Assembly (NCBI GenBank): GCA_021399435.1
Contig: JAJTUP010000021.1
Coordinates: 1 to 64,000, forward strand
Source: Diaporthe sp. PMI_573
Taxonomy: Eukaryota; Ascomycota; Sordariomycetes; Diaporthales; Diaporthaceae
Length of the DNA stretch: 64,000 nucleotides
Reading direction: 5' to 3'
The first letter of the stretch is position 1. The number at the start of each line of letters is the position of its first letter. A program made the translations under genes and the position numbers. Under the pieces are notes generated by a model, which worked only from the letters and a program-made list of their open reading frames with translations, ran no database searches and had not been told where the DNA came from. This document shows, in pieces, positions 19,519-29,600 of the stretch.

Positions 19519-20895
19519 CTATTGGTAATGCGTCGCCCAAACCTCGATGTCGCGGACAAACCGCCGGGCAATCCCTCTCTTTACACCCTTGTCAACGTAA
19601 AATTGGGCGTCCTGGTCTTCATACACCTGCTCGAGGTCTAGCCCATCGTCTAGGGTCAGATCGCAAGCTTTTTGATACTCCAACTTGAGACTCTCGTCGC
19701 CCACTTTCGAACACTGCCAATCACGGTACCTTCTTACGGCCATGTCTCGAAGTCCCGGGATGTCGAGACTGGTGGAGGGTCTAGATGGCGGCGTGGAGGC
19801 TGTGGAGAACGAGACCTCAGCTGGTGGGGACTGCCCAGGCATGACGTTGGTGATATTGATGGGCGGATAGCTAGCTGCGGGAGGTGCTATGCGCTTCCGC
19901 TGGCGTTCCGAGTCCTGCTGCTCCTCGGCATACAACTGTTCCCGGATGTCCCTCGGCACATCGTCATGGGTTTGCATTGAGTGGCCTTGCTCTATGTGCC
20001 TGATCATGCTCCTCAAGTGGTGGGTTTTCAGCCTGTAATGCTTCATGCTTACAGAGTCGCGCCAGCAGTGCGGCCCCAAGTGGCAAGGCGGACCGGGACA
20101 TCGCATCAGGTTGTAGACGTCCCGCCACACTGACGGCTGCCCCGAGGCGTCCTCTTCAGCATCCAGTTGCATGGCTCGCTCGGATAACATGTGCTGGGAG
20201 GCCGACGGGCCGCGTTTGGCACCATGCCGTGTTGAGATGCCCGCGCCAGGGCCCGTTTCCAGGTAGTTGAACGATATGTCCATTCTGAGCTTCTTTCCAG
20301 TGCGGAACAGACGGCCCCAGGCCTCGAGCTGTTTCTCTAGAACGACCCAGTCAATATCTAACTCGTCAAATCGCTTCACGAGGTCCCTCTCCGAACGGTC
20401 AGTGACAGAGAGGACGATGTTTGTGTCGTCAGCCCTGAAGGATTTGTTCGAGGGCAATTTCTTCCTGAGAAGTTTGTCCAGTTTAGGGCGCAAGAACACC
20501 TCCCAGTATGCATTGGGGGCAAGCACAAGGTTCTGTTCAGTATCCTTCGCAGCAACCCTACCGTTCACTGTCAGCTTCCACTCAATGGAGTAGTGAATGC
20601 AGGTGGGCGGATGTTCGTCGTAGGGCATGTCTTCGCTCCAGTCGGCCAGCTGGAGGAGAGGCAGCGTGCCTGGGCGATCCTGCGCTTGGCTGTGGTGAGC
20701 TGCGATCCCATCGTGGACGGCCTCGATCCCGTTTGTGGAGGGCGTCGGCGCAAAGGATTGCTCGCTGCGAGCGTCGATTGCGTCCTGCACCAGCCAATCG
20801 GTCAATCTGAAGGACGAACAATAGTCATCTTGGCTCAATGGCTGATCTTGCGGAATCCGTGAATCCATGGTTGGTGTCCCAGGAGCGATTTTCAT
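19519..20895 (-). CDS. Conserved fungal protein of unknown function with Cys/His motif
   Basis: 458 codons, single exon, intact. I recall similar proteins as multicopy hypotheticals in plant-pathogenic ascomycetes, but know no function. Residues 95-215 form a compact region (HYSIEWKLTVNGRVAAKDTE, ILVLSVTDRSERDLVKRF-like). At 264-300 a probable zinc-binding stretch reads MRCPGPPCHLGPHCWRDS then HYRLKTHHLRSMIRHIEQGH, with Cys266, Cys271, Cys277 and clustered His. A proline/serine-rich linker (340-375) follows, and then a conserved end with LTLDDGLDLEQVYEDQDAQF and GVKRGIARRFVRDIEVW. It faces the transposase and lies inside the same inverted repeats, which suggests a transposon accessory or DNA-binding role. 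That is inference. Confidence 0.8.
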   Translation of the reverse strand: MKIAPGTPTMDSRIPQDQPLSQDDYCSSFRLTDWLVQDAIDARSEQSFAPTPSTNGIEAVHDGIAAHHSQAQDRPGTLPLLQLADWSEDMPYDEHPPTCIHYSIEWKLTVNGRVAAKDTEQNLVLAPNAYWEVFLRPKLDKLLRKKLPSNKSFRADDTNIVLSVTDRSERDLVKRFDELDIDWVVLEKQLEAWGRLFRTGKKLRMDISFNYLETGPGAGISTRHGAKRGPSASQHMLSERAMQLDAEEDASGQPSVWRDVYNLMRCPGPPCHLGPHCWRDSVSMKHYRLKTHHLRSMIRHIEQGHSMQTHDDVPRDIREQLYAEEQQDSERQRKRIAPPAASYPPINITNVMPGQSPPAEVSFSTASTPPSRPSTSLDIPGLRDMAVRRYRDWQCSKVGDESLKLEYQKACDLTLDDGLDLEQVYEDQDAQFYVDKGVKRGIARRFVRDIEVWATHYQ

Positions 20896-20935
20896 GGAGG
20901 AAGTCGAGAAGATCGCCAGGTCGAAGATGCTTCAT

Positions 20936-21160
20936 GGTCCCGGCCATGACCCCGAATCTGGGCCTCCTGTGTTGGTGCTAAAAATAGCTCGGTTCATTGG
21001 GCGGCTCTGCGCAGCCTCTGGGAGGCAGTGGCGCCGACAAGGAACCATACTCTGCCGGTCTAAGCACGAACGGGGACAGGTGGGCCGAGGGGGGAGCCTC
21101 CACGAGACGCGGCGAGATGCCTGTCCACCTCCAGCCAACAAGTGGGCCAACCGCTGCCCT
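20936..21160 (-). repeat. Right inverted-repeat arm
   Basis: Reverse complement matches the left arm, notably the CCGAGCTATTTTTA block at 20979-20992 and GTCGGCGCC at 21031-21039. Directly upstream of the 458-codon gene, as the left arm is upstream of the transposase. Confidence 0.65.
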
Positions 21161-21249
21161 TCCACATCGACCAGCACTTCCACGTATCACCGTGCTGTTC
21201 TCCCTTCGACTGGCAACCAGAGCGTCGACGTGCTCGCAGTCCCTACCTT

Positions 21250-21335
21250 GGGCGGCCACGGATCCGAAGCATCGGCAGTTTCGATCGAAATCGCTCGGAT
21301 GGTGACGCGGGCTGCAGCCTGCAGCCCGCAACGCA
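21250..21335 (-). pseudogene. Relic of a second DD34E transposase N-terminus
   Basis: The minus strand carries CACCATCCGAGCGATTTCGA and GATGCTTCGGATCC, matching 18586-18625 in the intact transposase gene (codons about 37-50), with a one-base insertion that shifts the frame. It lies outside the right arm in the orientation opposite to the intact gene. A 10-bp-arm hairpin (GCGGGCTGCA/TGCAGCCCGC, 21307-21329) overlaps it. Confidence 0.6.
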
Positions 21336-21914
21336 GCCCTTTCCCATCAACATGCCAAGCGAGACAGGGCAGTGGACTTCGCTCTCACTAACAGTGCACT
21401 GACAGTAACATCAAAATACTGCCTTCCCAAACCTTTGATTGTGTTAGCGGAGGGGCTGATTTCGTTAGTACGGCTAGCCTGCATTACGTCAACCGTTGAG
21501 GATTCACCGTTGTGGTCCGTGCATAGAACCCCCCTCCAGGCGTCATCTTTCCAACGGGTGCTTCGAAAAAAGATCCACAATTGGGAGACGGGTTGGATCG
21601 GCAGCGCTCCCAAAGTCGGCAAGGGAGAGCTGATCGCGTTCGTAGTATACCGAACCGTTGCCTCCCGTCTGGTTCTCCGAGGGAACAAGCTGTGATCATA
21701 GCATTAGACGGATATCGAAATGGTGTCGCGTGTGGCGTTGGCGACGAAGCTCAGCCGCACGCAGCCTGCTGGCTTGCTCACATCGACTGCCTCGTGTCTT
21801 CTCCGTTTCTCCTTCGATAACTGACTGTTGGGTTCGCTGTCCCGTCCAAAGCCTTCCATCAAAAGCTGGTTCCATCCGGAGCTTCGCCCGTTCACCTCTC
21901 GAGCGCCGACACAA
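21336..21914. other. No supported gene
   Basis: Open frames on both strands without domain signal. Likely mixed transposon remnants and the promoter of the NLR gene starting at 21915. Confidence 0.35.
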
Positions 21915-24900
21915 ATGCGTCGACTCCTGCAGCTGCGGCAAAAAGCCGCGACAGGCGACCAGGATGCCACCCCGTCGCGGGCCGCCGCGACATCTTCGGC
22001 TCCCAGAAAGACGTTCCCTTACGGCATCAAGACACTCCACAGCCCAGAAAACGGCACCATCGAGTACGTGTACATCCATCGCTCGGAAGGGAAGTATAAC
22101 TAATACAATCTCACTAGCGTTGTCTTCGTGCACGGCCTTACCGGCAATCGCGACAAAACATGGACCGCCCAAGACGCCTCCGAGCCGTGGCCGAAGACAC
22201 TCCTCCCGTCCAGGCTCCCGACCGCCCGCATTCTCACCTTCGGATACGATACATATGTGGCCGATTGGCGAGGCGTGGTGTCGCAGAATCGGATCACAAA
22301 CCACACGTGGAACCTACTGACATCACTCGCGTTACATCGGGAGGACGATGACACGGTGGGCAGCGTCAGCGCCGATGAAAGTACCGCGCTAATGGAGGTA
22401 GAATAAGCGACCGATTTTGTTTGTCTACCACAGCCTGGGAGGCCTGGTGTGCGAGGATGTAAGAGGATACTCTGATATTAAGTTCGTTACTGACTGTTGC
22501 AGGCGTTGGTCACATTGAGACAGCGATCCGAACCACATCTCCAGAACATCCTCCGTTTGACCTGCGGCATAGCCTTCCTCGGGACGCCGTACCACGGCGC
22601 TGGTCTTACCCAATGGGCCGAGCTCTTATCCCGGACGATCGACACCGTGAAGCAGACGAACACAGAAATCGTCGAAGTACTCAAACGCGACTCCGAGGTG
22701 CATACGCGCATTCAAGACAGCTTTCACACAATAGTCATAGCTTGTAACAGGCAGGGTCTGTCGCCGATTGAGATCAGCTGCTTCTACGAGGAGCTACCTC
22801 TGCCAGCAGTCGGCTTGGTAGGTTTGGCAAGATCCGCTTCTTTGTGGGAATACTAACACCTAGACGTAGGTTGTGCCACAAGATTTGGCGATTCTTCCCG
22901 GGTATATCCCTATCGGAATCCGCGGGAACCATATGGAGATGACGAGGTTTGTCGGCGTAGATGACCCGGGTTTTTTTGGCTGTCTCCGGAGAACTTCGAC
23001 GATAGGTAAAGGAGCTAAGCACCACGGATAAGCACGCCTCAAGCACTAGTAGAGGTACGTTATGAAAAGCAGGGAATAGACCTGGATCTCTGAAACAGAG
23101 CAGTCCCACAATCAAAACATTACTACGCCGTGCCGCTTGAGACGGTACATACGTACACCGAGCGGGCCAAGCTGTCGGCGGAAATCGAACAGAAGCTGCA
23201 GATACGACACGAAGCAAGCACTCCACACGCCGTTCTCTTTACGGATTGGGTGGCGCCGGCAAATCCCAGCTGGCACTAAACTACGCCGAAAAGCACAAAG
23301 GCCGATACAACCCCATCCTCTGGATCGACGCGACAGACGAGGAAGCGGTGCGATCTAGCTTCAGACGATGTGCTGCCGAGCTAGGGCTATCGGAGGAAGG
23401 TACCGAGAAACAAGGGTCCGTTCTCACAGACGGAGTCGTGCAAGCAGTGCTTCGATGGCTTCGCGACAGAACAGAGGCGGACGACGAATGGCTAGTGATC
23501 GTCGACAATGCCGACGATGTTAGCTGGGGAATCCAGAAGATCATGCCAAAGGGAAAGCAGGGGAGCGTCATCGTCACCAGCCGAGACGACAGAAGCGTGA
23601 TGCTCGTGCCGGGGGCTTGTGAGTTGGTCTGCGTCGGCGTCATGTCAGCGCTAGAAGGAACAGCGCTTCTCCTCCAACACCTGCAGCTCGACGCGGCGTC
23701 GGCTTTTGAGGACGTCCGGCAGAATTGCGACAAGGTGGCGCAGAAACTTGGATATCTGGCGCTTGCCATCGACCTTGCGGGTGCTTACATCGGCAACGAC
23801 TCCGCACCCGAGCTTGCATTATTGCAGTATGTCGCCGATTATGATCGACATCGCGACGAGCTGCTACAGATGGACGGACTCCGGGGTCTGCTACCGACGC
23901 AAAAGACGGTGTGGACGGTGTGGGACACTACCCTCGAGAAGATCACGAGAGAGCATTCGCGTCTGCAGCCCGAGCTACTGCTGACGTTCCTAGCGCAGTT
24001 TAGAGGCACGATTGTATAAGACGAGATATTCCGTCTAGCAAGTCTCGGCATGACAGATATCGACGATGAGCTAGACGACGAAGCAGATGAAGGCATACCA
24101 GCCGATCTCCGGCAATTCTTGCCACTCAACGGAGGTGAATGGGATAGTTTCTGGTACCGGCAGAGCCGCAATCTGCTGGTGCGGTACAGCTTGCTCCAGC
24201 GGGTGGAGGGCCAGTGGCCAGGGGTGACGATGCACAGCTTGGTGCAATGGCGAGCAACGCAGAACGAGCCAGACCGACTGTGGCGCTGGTGGTATATGGA
24301 GTTTATTCTGGCGGCGTGCTATCAAATGATGGGAGGAGAGGAGCGGCCTGAGTTTTGTTGACACCTAATAGTGCATCTACCAGACAGTCATGCTGAAGAT
24401 GAGGACCGGGGAAGGCACGAGGGATTTGTAGGATCCACGCTTGGTCGCGTATACTACGACGAAGGACGGTGGGAGGAGGCCGAGAAGCTATAGGTGCAGG
24501 TAATGGAGACTCGTAAGACAAAGCTCGGAGCCGACCATCCGGGTACGCTAACGAGTATGGCCAGCCTTGCGGCAACGTACAGCAATCAGGGCAGGTAGAA
24601 AGAGACCGAGAAGCTGCAGGTACAGGTAATAGAGACTCGTAAGACGAGGCTCGGGACCAACCATCTCGACACGCTGACAAGCATGGCCAATCTGGCAGTA
24701 ATATACATGGAACAGTGCCAGTAGGAGGAGGCCGAGAAGCTGCAGGTACAGATAATAGAGACTCGCAAGACTAAGCTTGGGGCCAACCATCCCGATATGC
24801 TAACAAGTATAGCCAACCTTATGTCAACATACCGAAACCAGGGCCGATAGAAAGAGGCCGAGAAGCTGGAGGTAGAGGTAATAGAAACCTGCAAGACAAT

Positions 24901-26095
24901 GCTTAGAGTAGACCATCCTATCACGCTAATAAGCATAAATAATCTCGTATTAACGTACAGGAATCAGGGCCAGTGTAAGGAGGCTGAAAAGCTGGAGGTA
25001 CAGACAATAGAGGATTTTAAGTCAAAGCTTAGAGTAGACCATCCTAACACGTTAACAAGCATAGCTAACCTTATGTCAACATATAGGGATTAGGGCTGGT
25101 AGGAAGAGGCCGAGAAGCTATTAATGCAAGTAATAGAGACAAGCAAGACAAAGCTTGGAGACAACTATCCTTATACACTGATAAGTATAAACAACCTTGC
25201 GTTAACGTATAGGAATTAGGGCTGGTGGGAGGAGGCTGAGAAGTTGTTAATACAGGTGATGGAGATAAGTAAGACAAAGCTTGGGGCCAATCATTTAGAC
25301 ACGCTAACAAGTATGGCCAACCTGGCGTCAACATACAGCTACTAGGGCTGGTGGGCAGAGGCTGAAAAGCTGACAATATAGGTATTAGAGACTTTTAAGA
25401 CAAAACTTGGGTTGGATCATCCTAATATGTTAACAAGCATGGCCAACCTTATGTTAGCATATTGGGATTAGGGCTGGTAGGTAGAGGCTGAGAAGCTAGA
25501 GGTATAGGTAATGGAGACTTACAAGATGAAGCTTAGGTTAGACCATTCTAATACGCTAAATAGTATGGCCAACCTTACAGTAATGTATAGAAATTAGGGC
25601 TAGTAGGACAAGGCCGAGAAGCTAGAGGTAGAGGTAATAAAGACTTGCTAGATCAACCTTAGGGCTAACCATCTTAATATGCTAACAAGTATGGCTAACC
25701 TAGCTATAACATATATAAATTAATACTGGTGGGAAGAGGCCGAGAAACTATTTATATAGGTAGTAGAGACTTGCAAGATAAAGCTTAGGCCCAATTATTC
25801 TAATATACTAACAAACATAGCTAACCTAGTTGTAATATATATAAATCTAGGCTGGTGGGAGGAGGCTGTAAAGCTGTTTATATATATAATAGAGGCTTTA
25901 AAAATAAAGCTTAGGGCCAACCATCTTATAACGCTAAAGAGTACAGGCAACCTTGTATTAATATTTTAAAACTAAGGCTAGCGGGCAAAGGCCAAGTAGC
26001 TGGAGATATAGGTAATAGAGGCTTGTAAGACTAAGTTTAGGGTGGACCATCCCAACATGCTGATAAGTATAGCTAACCTTATGTTGACGTATAAG
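21915..26095 (+). pseudogene. NLR-type gene: alpha/beta hydrolase, NB-ARC, TPR repeats; inactivated
   Basis: Fungal NLR architecture. Exon 1 starts MRRLLQLRQKAATGDQD; intron 22064-22117 (GTACGT, CTAATAC, CACTAG) joins TID to VVFVHGLTGNRDKTW, an oxyanion-type motif of SesB-like hydrolases. The nucleophile elbow FVYHSLGGLVCED and FLGTPYHGAG follow; other introns are at 22459-22502 and 22818-22869. The NB-ARC has YGLGGAGKSQLALNYAEK (P-loop), WLVIVDNADD (Walker B) and GSVIVTSRD, with LGYLALAIDLAGAYIG. Kinesin-light-chain-like TPRs follow. Damage: frameshifts near 22405, 22976 and 23240; stops RR*VKEL at 23019, IV*DEIF at 24017 and C*HLIVHL at 24358; then a stop in most TPR units, mostly C to T or G to A. 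The chromovirus at 26096 cuts it. Such NLRs detect non-self and trigger death; this copy cannot. Confidence 0.88.
24479..26095 (+). repeat. Tandem 126-bp TPR-coding repeats, about 13 units, increasingly mutated
   Basis: Unit consensus at protein level is about AEKLxVQVxETxKTKLGxxHPxTLTSxANLxxTYxxQGRWxE, 42 residues. Starts (gagaagct and variants) recur about every 126 bp from 24481 to 26000. Early units keep most codons; later ones change CAG or CAA to TAG or TAA, CAC to TAC or CAT to TAT, and TGG to TAG, and become AT-rich. A further unit lies beyond the chromovirus at 32481. Confidence 0.9.
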
Positions 26096-26578
26096 TGTTA
26101 AAAACACCTAGATTAAGGGCAGAGGGCTAAGGGTAGAGGGACATAGTAAGGCTGTAGTCAAGATATTCTTTAACACCTCACAGAGAACAAATTCAAGGAA
26201 GGAGGAGGCAAGCTAGGTATAGGAGGGAAAAAGTTGATCTAACTGAAGAACTAACTATCTATCTGAGAGGAAAAGGCTAGGTATATATACATAGAAGGTT
26301 CGGACCTTCGGAGAGGTATATTCCTCCGACGGAGAGAATAATGACTCGAGAAAAACAGGGGCTAGAAAGAGAAATGGGAAAGGGCGGAAGGAATAACTCC
26401 GATAAGAAGATTCTACCAAGCTAGGCTAGCTGGTTTCTCTACTTATATCTAGAGGCTTGCATAGATAGCCTATTCTTTCTAAAGGAGGCGGATAGGGGCT
26501 AAGGGAGGCTGGAAGGGCTTTGAAGGGGCTAAAGGAGGCTGAAGGGGTCTGGGGGTCTGAAGGAGGCTATTTATAACA
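26096..26578 (-). repeat. Chromovirus 3' LTR
   Basis: 483 bp, TG...CA. A polypurine tract candidate (GGAAAGGAGGGCC on minus) lies just upstream, at 26582-26594. Confidence 0.88.
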
Positions 26579-26639
26579 GTAGGCCCTCCTTTCCAAAGCG
26601 AGTTCCACGAGCTGATTTAAAACAAAAACAAGGACAAAT

Positions 26640-29600
26640 AAACAAATAAATATCTAGGGCTGGTGAGGGTACCGGGCCAGGTACTTTGAATAGGCCTCGG
26701 TCTCAGAGATATTTTCCAAAGGTTCCCAGGTAGGTGTATTATAGCCTACCCAGCTGACTAAGAACTAGCGTTTCTTTCCTCTAATCCTAGAATCAAGAAT
26801 TTCCTTTACCCAGAATTCCTCTTCCCCTTCAACCTCGATAGGGGGGGGGTGGAGGAATAACTTGGTTAGGGAGAGGATCTTCAGCTAGGGGTTCAAGTAG
26901 AGAAACGTGAAAAACTGGGTGTATTTTCATACTAGGGGGAAGCTTGAGTTTATAGGCATAGGGAGAGATTTTCTGAGATATCTCGAAGGGCCCTAAGCGT
27001 TTAAAATCGAGCTTTTGAGAAGGCCTAGTAGTGCGAATATGGCGGCGAAGTAGCCATACTCGAGAGCCCAGAGCAAAATTCGGAGCGGATCGTCGACTTT
27101 TATTTACCTGCTCAGAATAGGCTTCCTGAGCCAGGCGGATTTCTGAACGGATAAAATTCTCAAGGTCTGAAAATAAAGAAGTAAATTCTTTTACTTCTTC
27201 TGGGGTCGAATCTAGGGCTGGAAGTAGGGAGTCGAAACGAGGGTGAAAGCCGTAGTTGGTAAAAAAAGGCGAAATCTTGGTTGCTGAAGAAACAGAATTA
27301 TTATAAGCAAATTCAGCCATAGAAAGCCAGTCTACCCAGTCGTCTTGTTGATAGGATATATACCCTCAAAGGTATTATTCCAATAGGGCATTAATAGCTT
27401 CTGTTTAGCCGTCAGACTATGGGTGGTTTGCAGTAGAAAAATTCTGCTTAATTCCGAGTAACCCACACAGGGCTTTAGAAAATTTAGAAATAAAAATAGA
27501 ACCTCGATCAGAGATAAATTTAGAAGGAAGACCGTGAAGACGAAAGATATTATCTCTAAATAGTAGGGCCCAGCCTTTAGAATCCAGAGTAGTGTTGCAG
27601 GGCACAAAATAGCTCATTTTTGAGAGTCAGTCGACAAAAACAATAATAGCGTCGAAAGAATTCGAAAGGGGTAGGCCAGTAATTAGATCCATAGAAATAG
27701 AAGTCCAGCGTTTCTGAGGAATTTCCAAAGGTTTTAGAAAGCCGAAGGGGGGTAGTCGGGAGGGCTTAATTCTAGAACAAATAGAGCAATTTCGAATATA
27801 CTGCTGAATAGTTTTTCGAATAGAAGGCCACCAGAAATCTCGAGTAATTAATTTAAAGGTAGAGGCAACGCCAGGGTGGCCAGCAGCCGGGTGAGAGTGT
27901 CGAGAAGAAATAACCTGTCTTCTTAAGTCGCCCTCTAGTATATAAACCAGATTTCGAATAAGAAGGAGGCCGTCTCGAAGTAAACAAGTAGCTAGGTCGA
28001 TAGCTGGGTGTCGGGGGGCTGAATTTGGAGGTTTTTCGAGAAGTAGACGAATTTCCTTAAAAAAGGGGTCTAAAGGAAGGGCTGAACGAATAGCTGAAAG
28101 GTCGAAAATAGATTCGAATTCTGAGAGGGTTGAGGTAGCTATAGCCCTTGGATATACTATCTTTTCAGGCAGTAATATAGTTTTTTCAGGGGCTATAGCT
28201 AATATACCCTCCTCCCGGTCTTGGGGCCTTCGAGTAAGGGCGTCGGCTCGAGTATTTAATTCCCCAGGGCGAAAAGTGATGATAAAATTCATCCCTGAAA
28301 GTTCGTTGGCCCATCGGGCCTGTCGTCTATTTAAGACTTTTTTTGAAGCGAAGGCAGAGAGATTTGAGTGGTCGGTAAGGACTGAAAGGGGGCTAGAAAG
28401 GGACTCGGTATATAGACGATATTTAGATAGGGCGTCTACAATAGCTAACATCTCTTTATCCCCTATCCCATAGTTCTTTTTAGCTTCAGAAGGCTTTCTA
28501 GACCTATAGGCAATAGGGTGTAGGAGGCGTTTCCCATTATAGGGTACCCATTGAGAAAAAATGGCTGAAATGGCGTCATTGGAGGCATCTGTCTTTAAAA
28601 TCGAGTCTAGAGTAGGGTTGAAGTGGCGAAGGATAGGTTTTGAAGTAAATAGAGATTTTAATCTCTTGAAAGCAAGCTGTTGGGTAGGATTTCAAATAAA
28701 GGGCTGGTTTTTTTGAAGTAATAAAAATAGGGGCCGGCAGATAATTGAATAGCCTTTAATAAATCTCTGGTAAAAGTTGGCAAATCCAAGGAAGGACTGA
28801 AGTTCTTTGACTGAGGAAGGGGGCTTCCAGTCTCGAATAGTAGCCACTTTAGTTGAATTTATAGATAGGCCCTCTGGAGAGACAATAAAGCCAAGAAAAG
28901 AAGTCGAGGTGGTAAAAAAATCGCATTTTTCTCCTTTAATAAATAAGCCTGCTTTGGCTAATTTTTTAAGGATAGCCCGGAGGTGCCGGGCATGTTCTTC
29001 CTTCGAATCTGAGAAAATAAGGATATCGTCTATATAGACGACATAAAAGATGTCGAGAAATTCTCGAAGGACGTGGTTGATAAAAGACTGAAAAACGGCT
29101 GGAGCATTAGTAAGCCTGAAGGGCATTACTATATATTTAAAAAGGCCGTAACGGGTTCGGAAGGCTGTAAGGGGCTTGTGGCCCTGTTGAATTTGAATTT
29201 GATTAAACCCCTACCGGAGGTCTAATCGAGAAAAGATTTTAGCTTTTAAGAGCTGTCGAAGGGAATCGTTGATAAGGGGAAGGGGGGTTTTATTACGCTT
29301 AGTAATAGCGTTTAGGGCCCTGTAGTTGACGCAAAATCGAAGGCCTCCTCCCGGTTTTCTGACGAATAGGACCGGGGAGGCTGCTGAAGAGGAGGAAGGC
29401 TTAATATAGCCTTTTTAAAGGTTATCGTCCAAATAGGCCCGAAGGGCCTGTAATTCAAGGTCTGATATAGGGTAAAGAGGGCCAAAGGGAGCTGATTTGC
29501 CCTCCTCGAGGTCGATAGGGCAGTCAAGGGGGCCCCGGTGAGGAGGGAGTCTTTCAGCATCCTTTTTTCGAAATAGGGGTAGGAGGTTGTGAAACTAAGA

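Larger units (their letters stand above)
17965..21160. mobile_element. Two-gene element in long inverted repeats: DD34E transposase plus zinc-motif protein
   Basis: Arms at about 17965-18342 and 20936-21160 are inverted copies. Shared blocks, left arm versus reverse complement of right: GAAGGCAGCGGTTAGC, GTCTCGTGG...CCTCGGCCC, GTCGGCGCC...GAGGCTGCGC, CCGAGCTATTTTTA and GGCCCAGATT. Overall identity is roughly three quarters. Between them lie two convergent genes 65 bp apart. Outer ends and TSD are not resolved. The left arm has about 145 bp (18126-18271) absent from the right. Whether the unit moves as one element is inference. Confidence 0.55.

Noticed and set aside
22405..22436. A 36-bp intron in the NLR hydrolase part to repair the frame
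   Set aside because: It would remove the nucleophile-elbow motif and is too short; a one-base frameshift fits better.
24479..26095. Regularly spaced repeats resembling a CRISPR array
   Set aside because: They are 126-bp direct repeats that translate as TPR units of an NLR gene; no short repeats with unique spacers, and the organism is a fungus.
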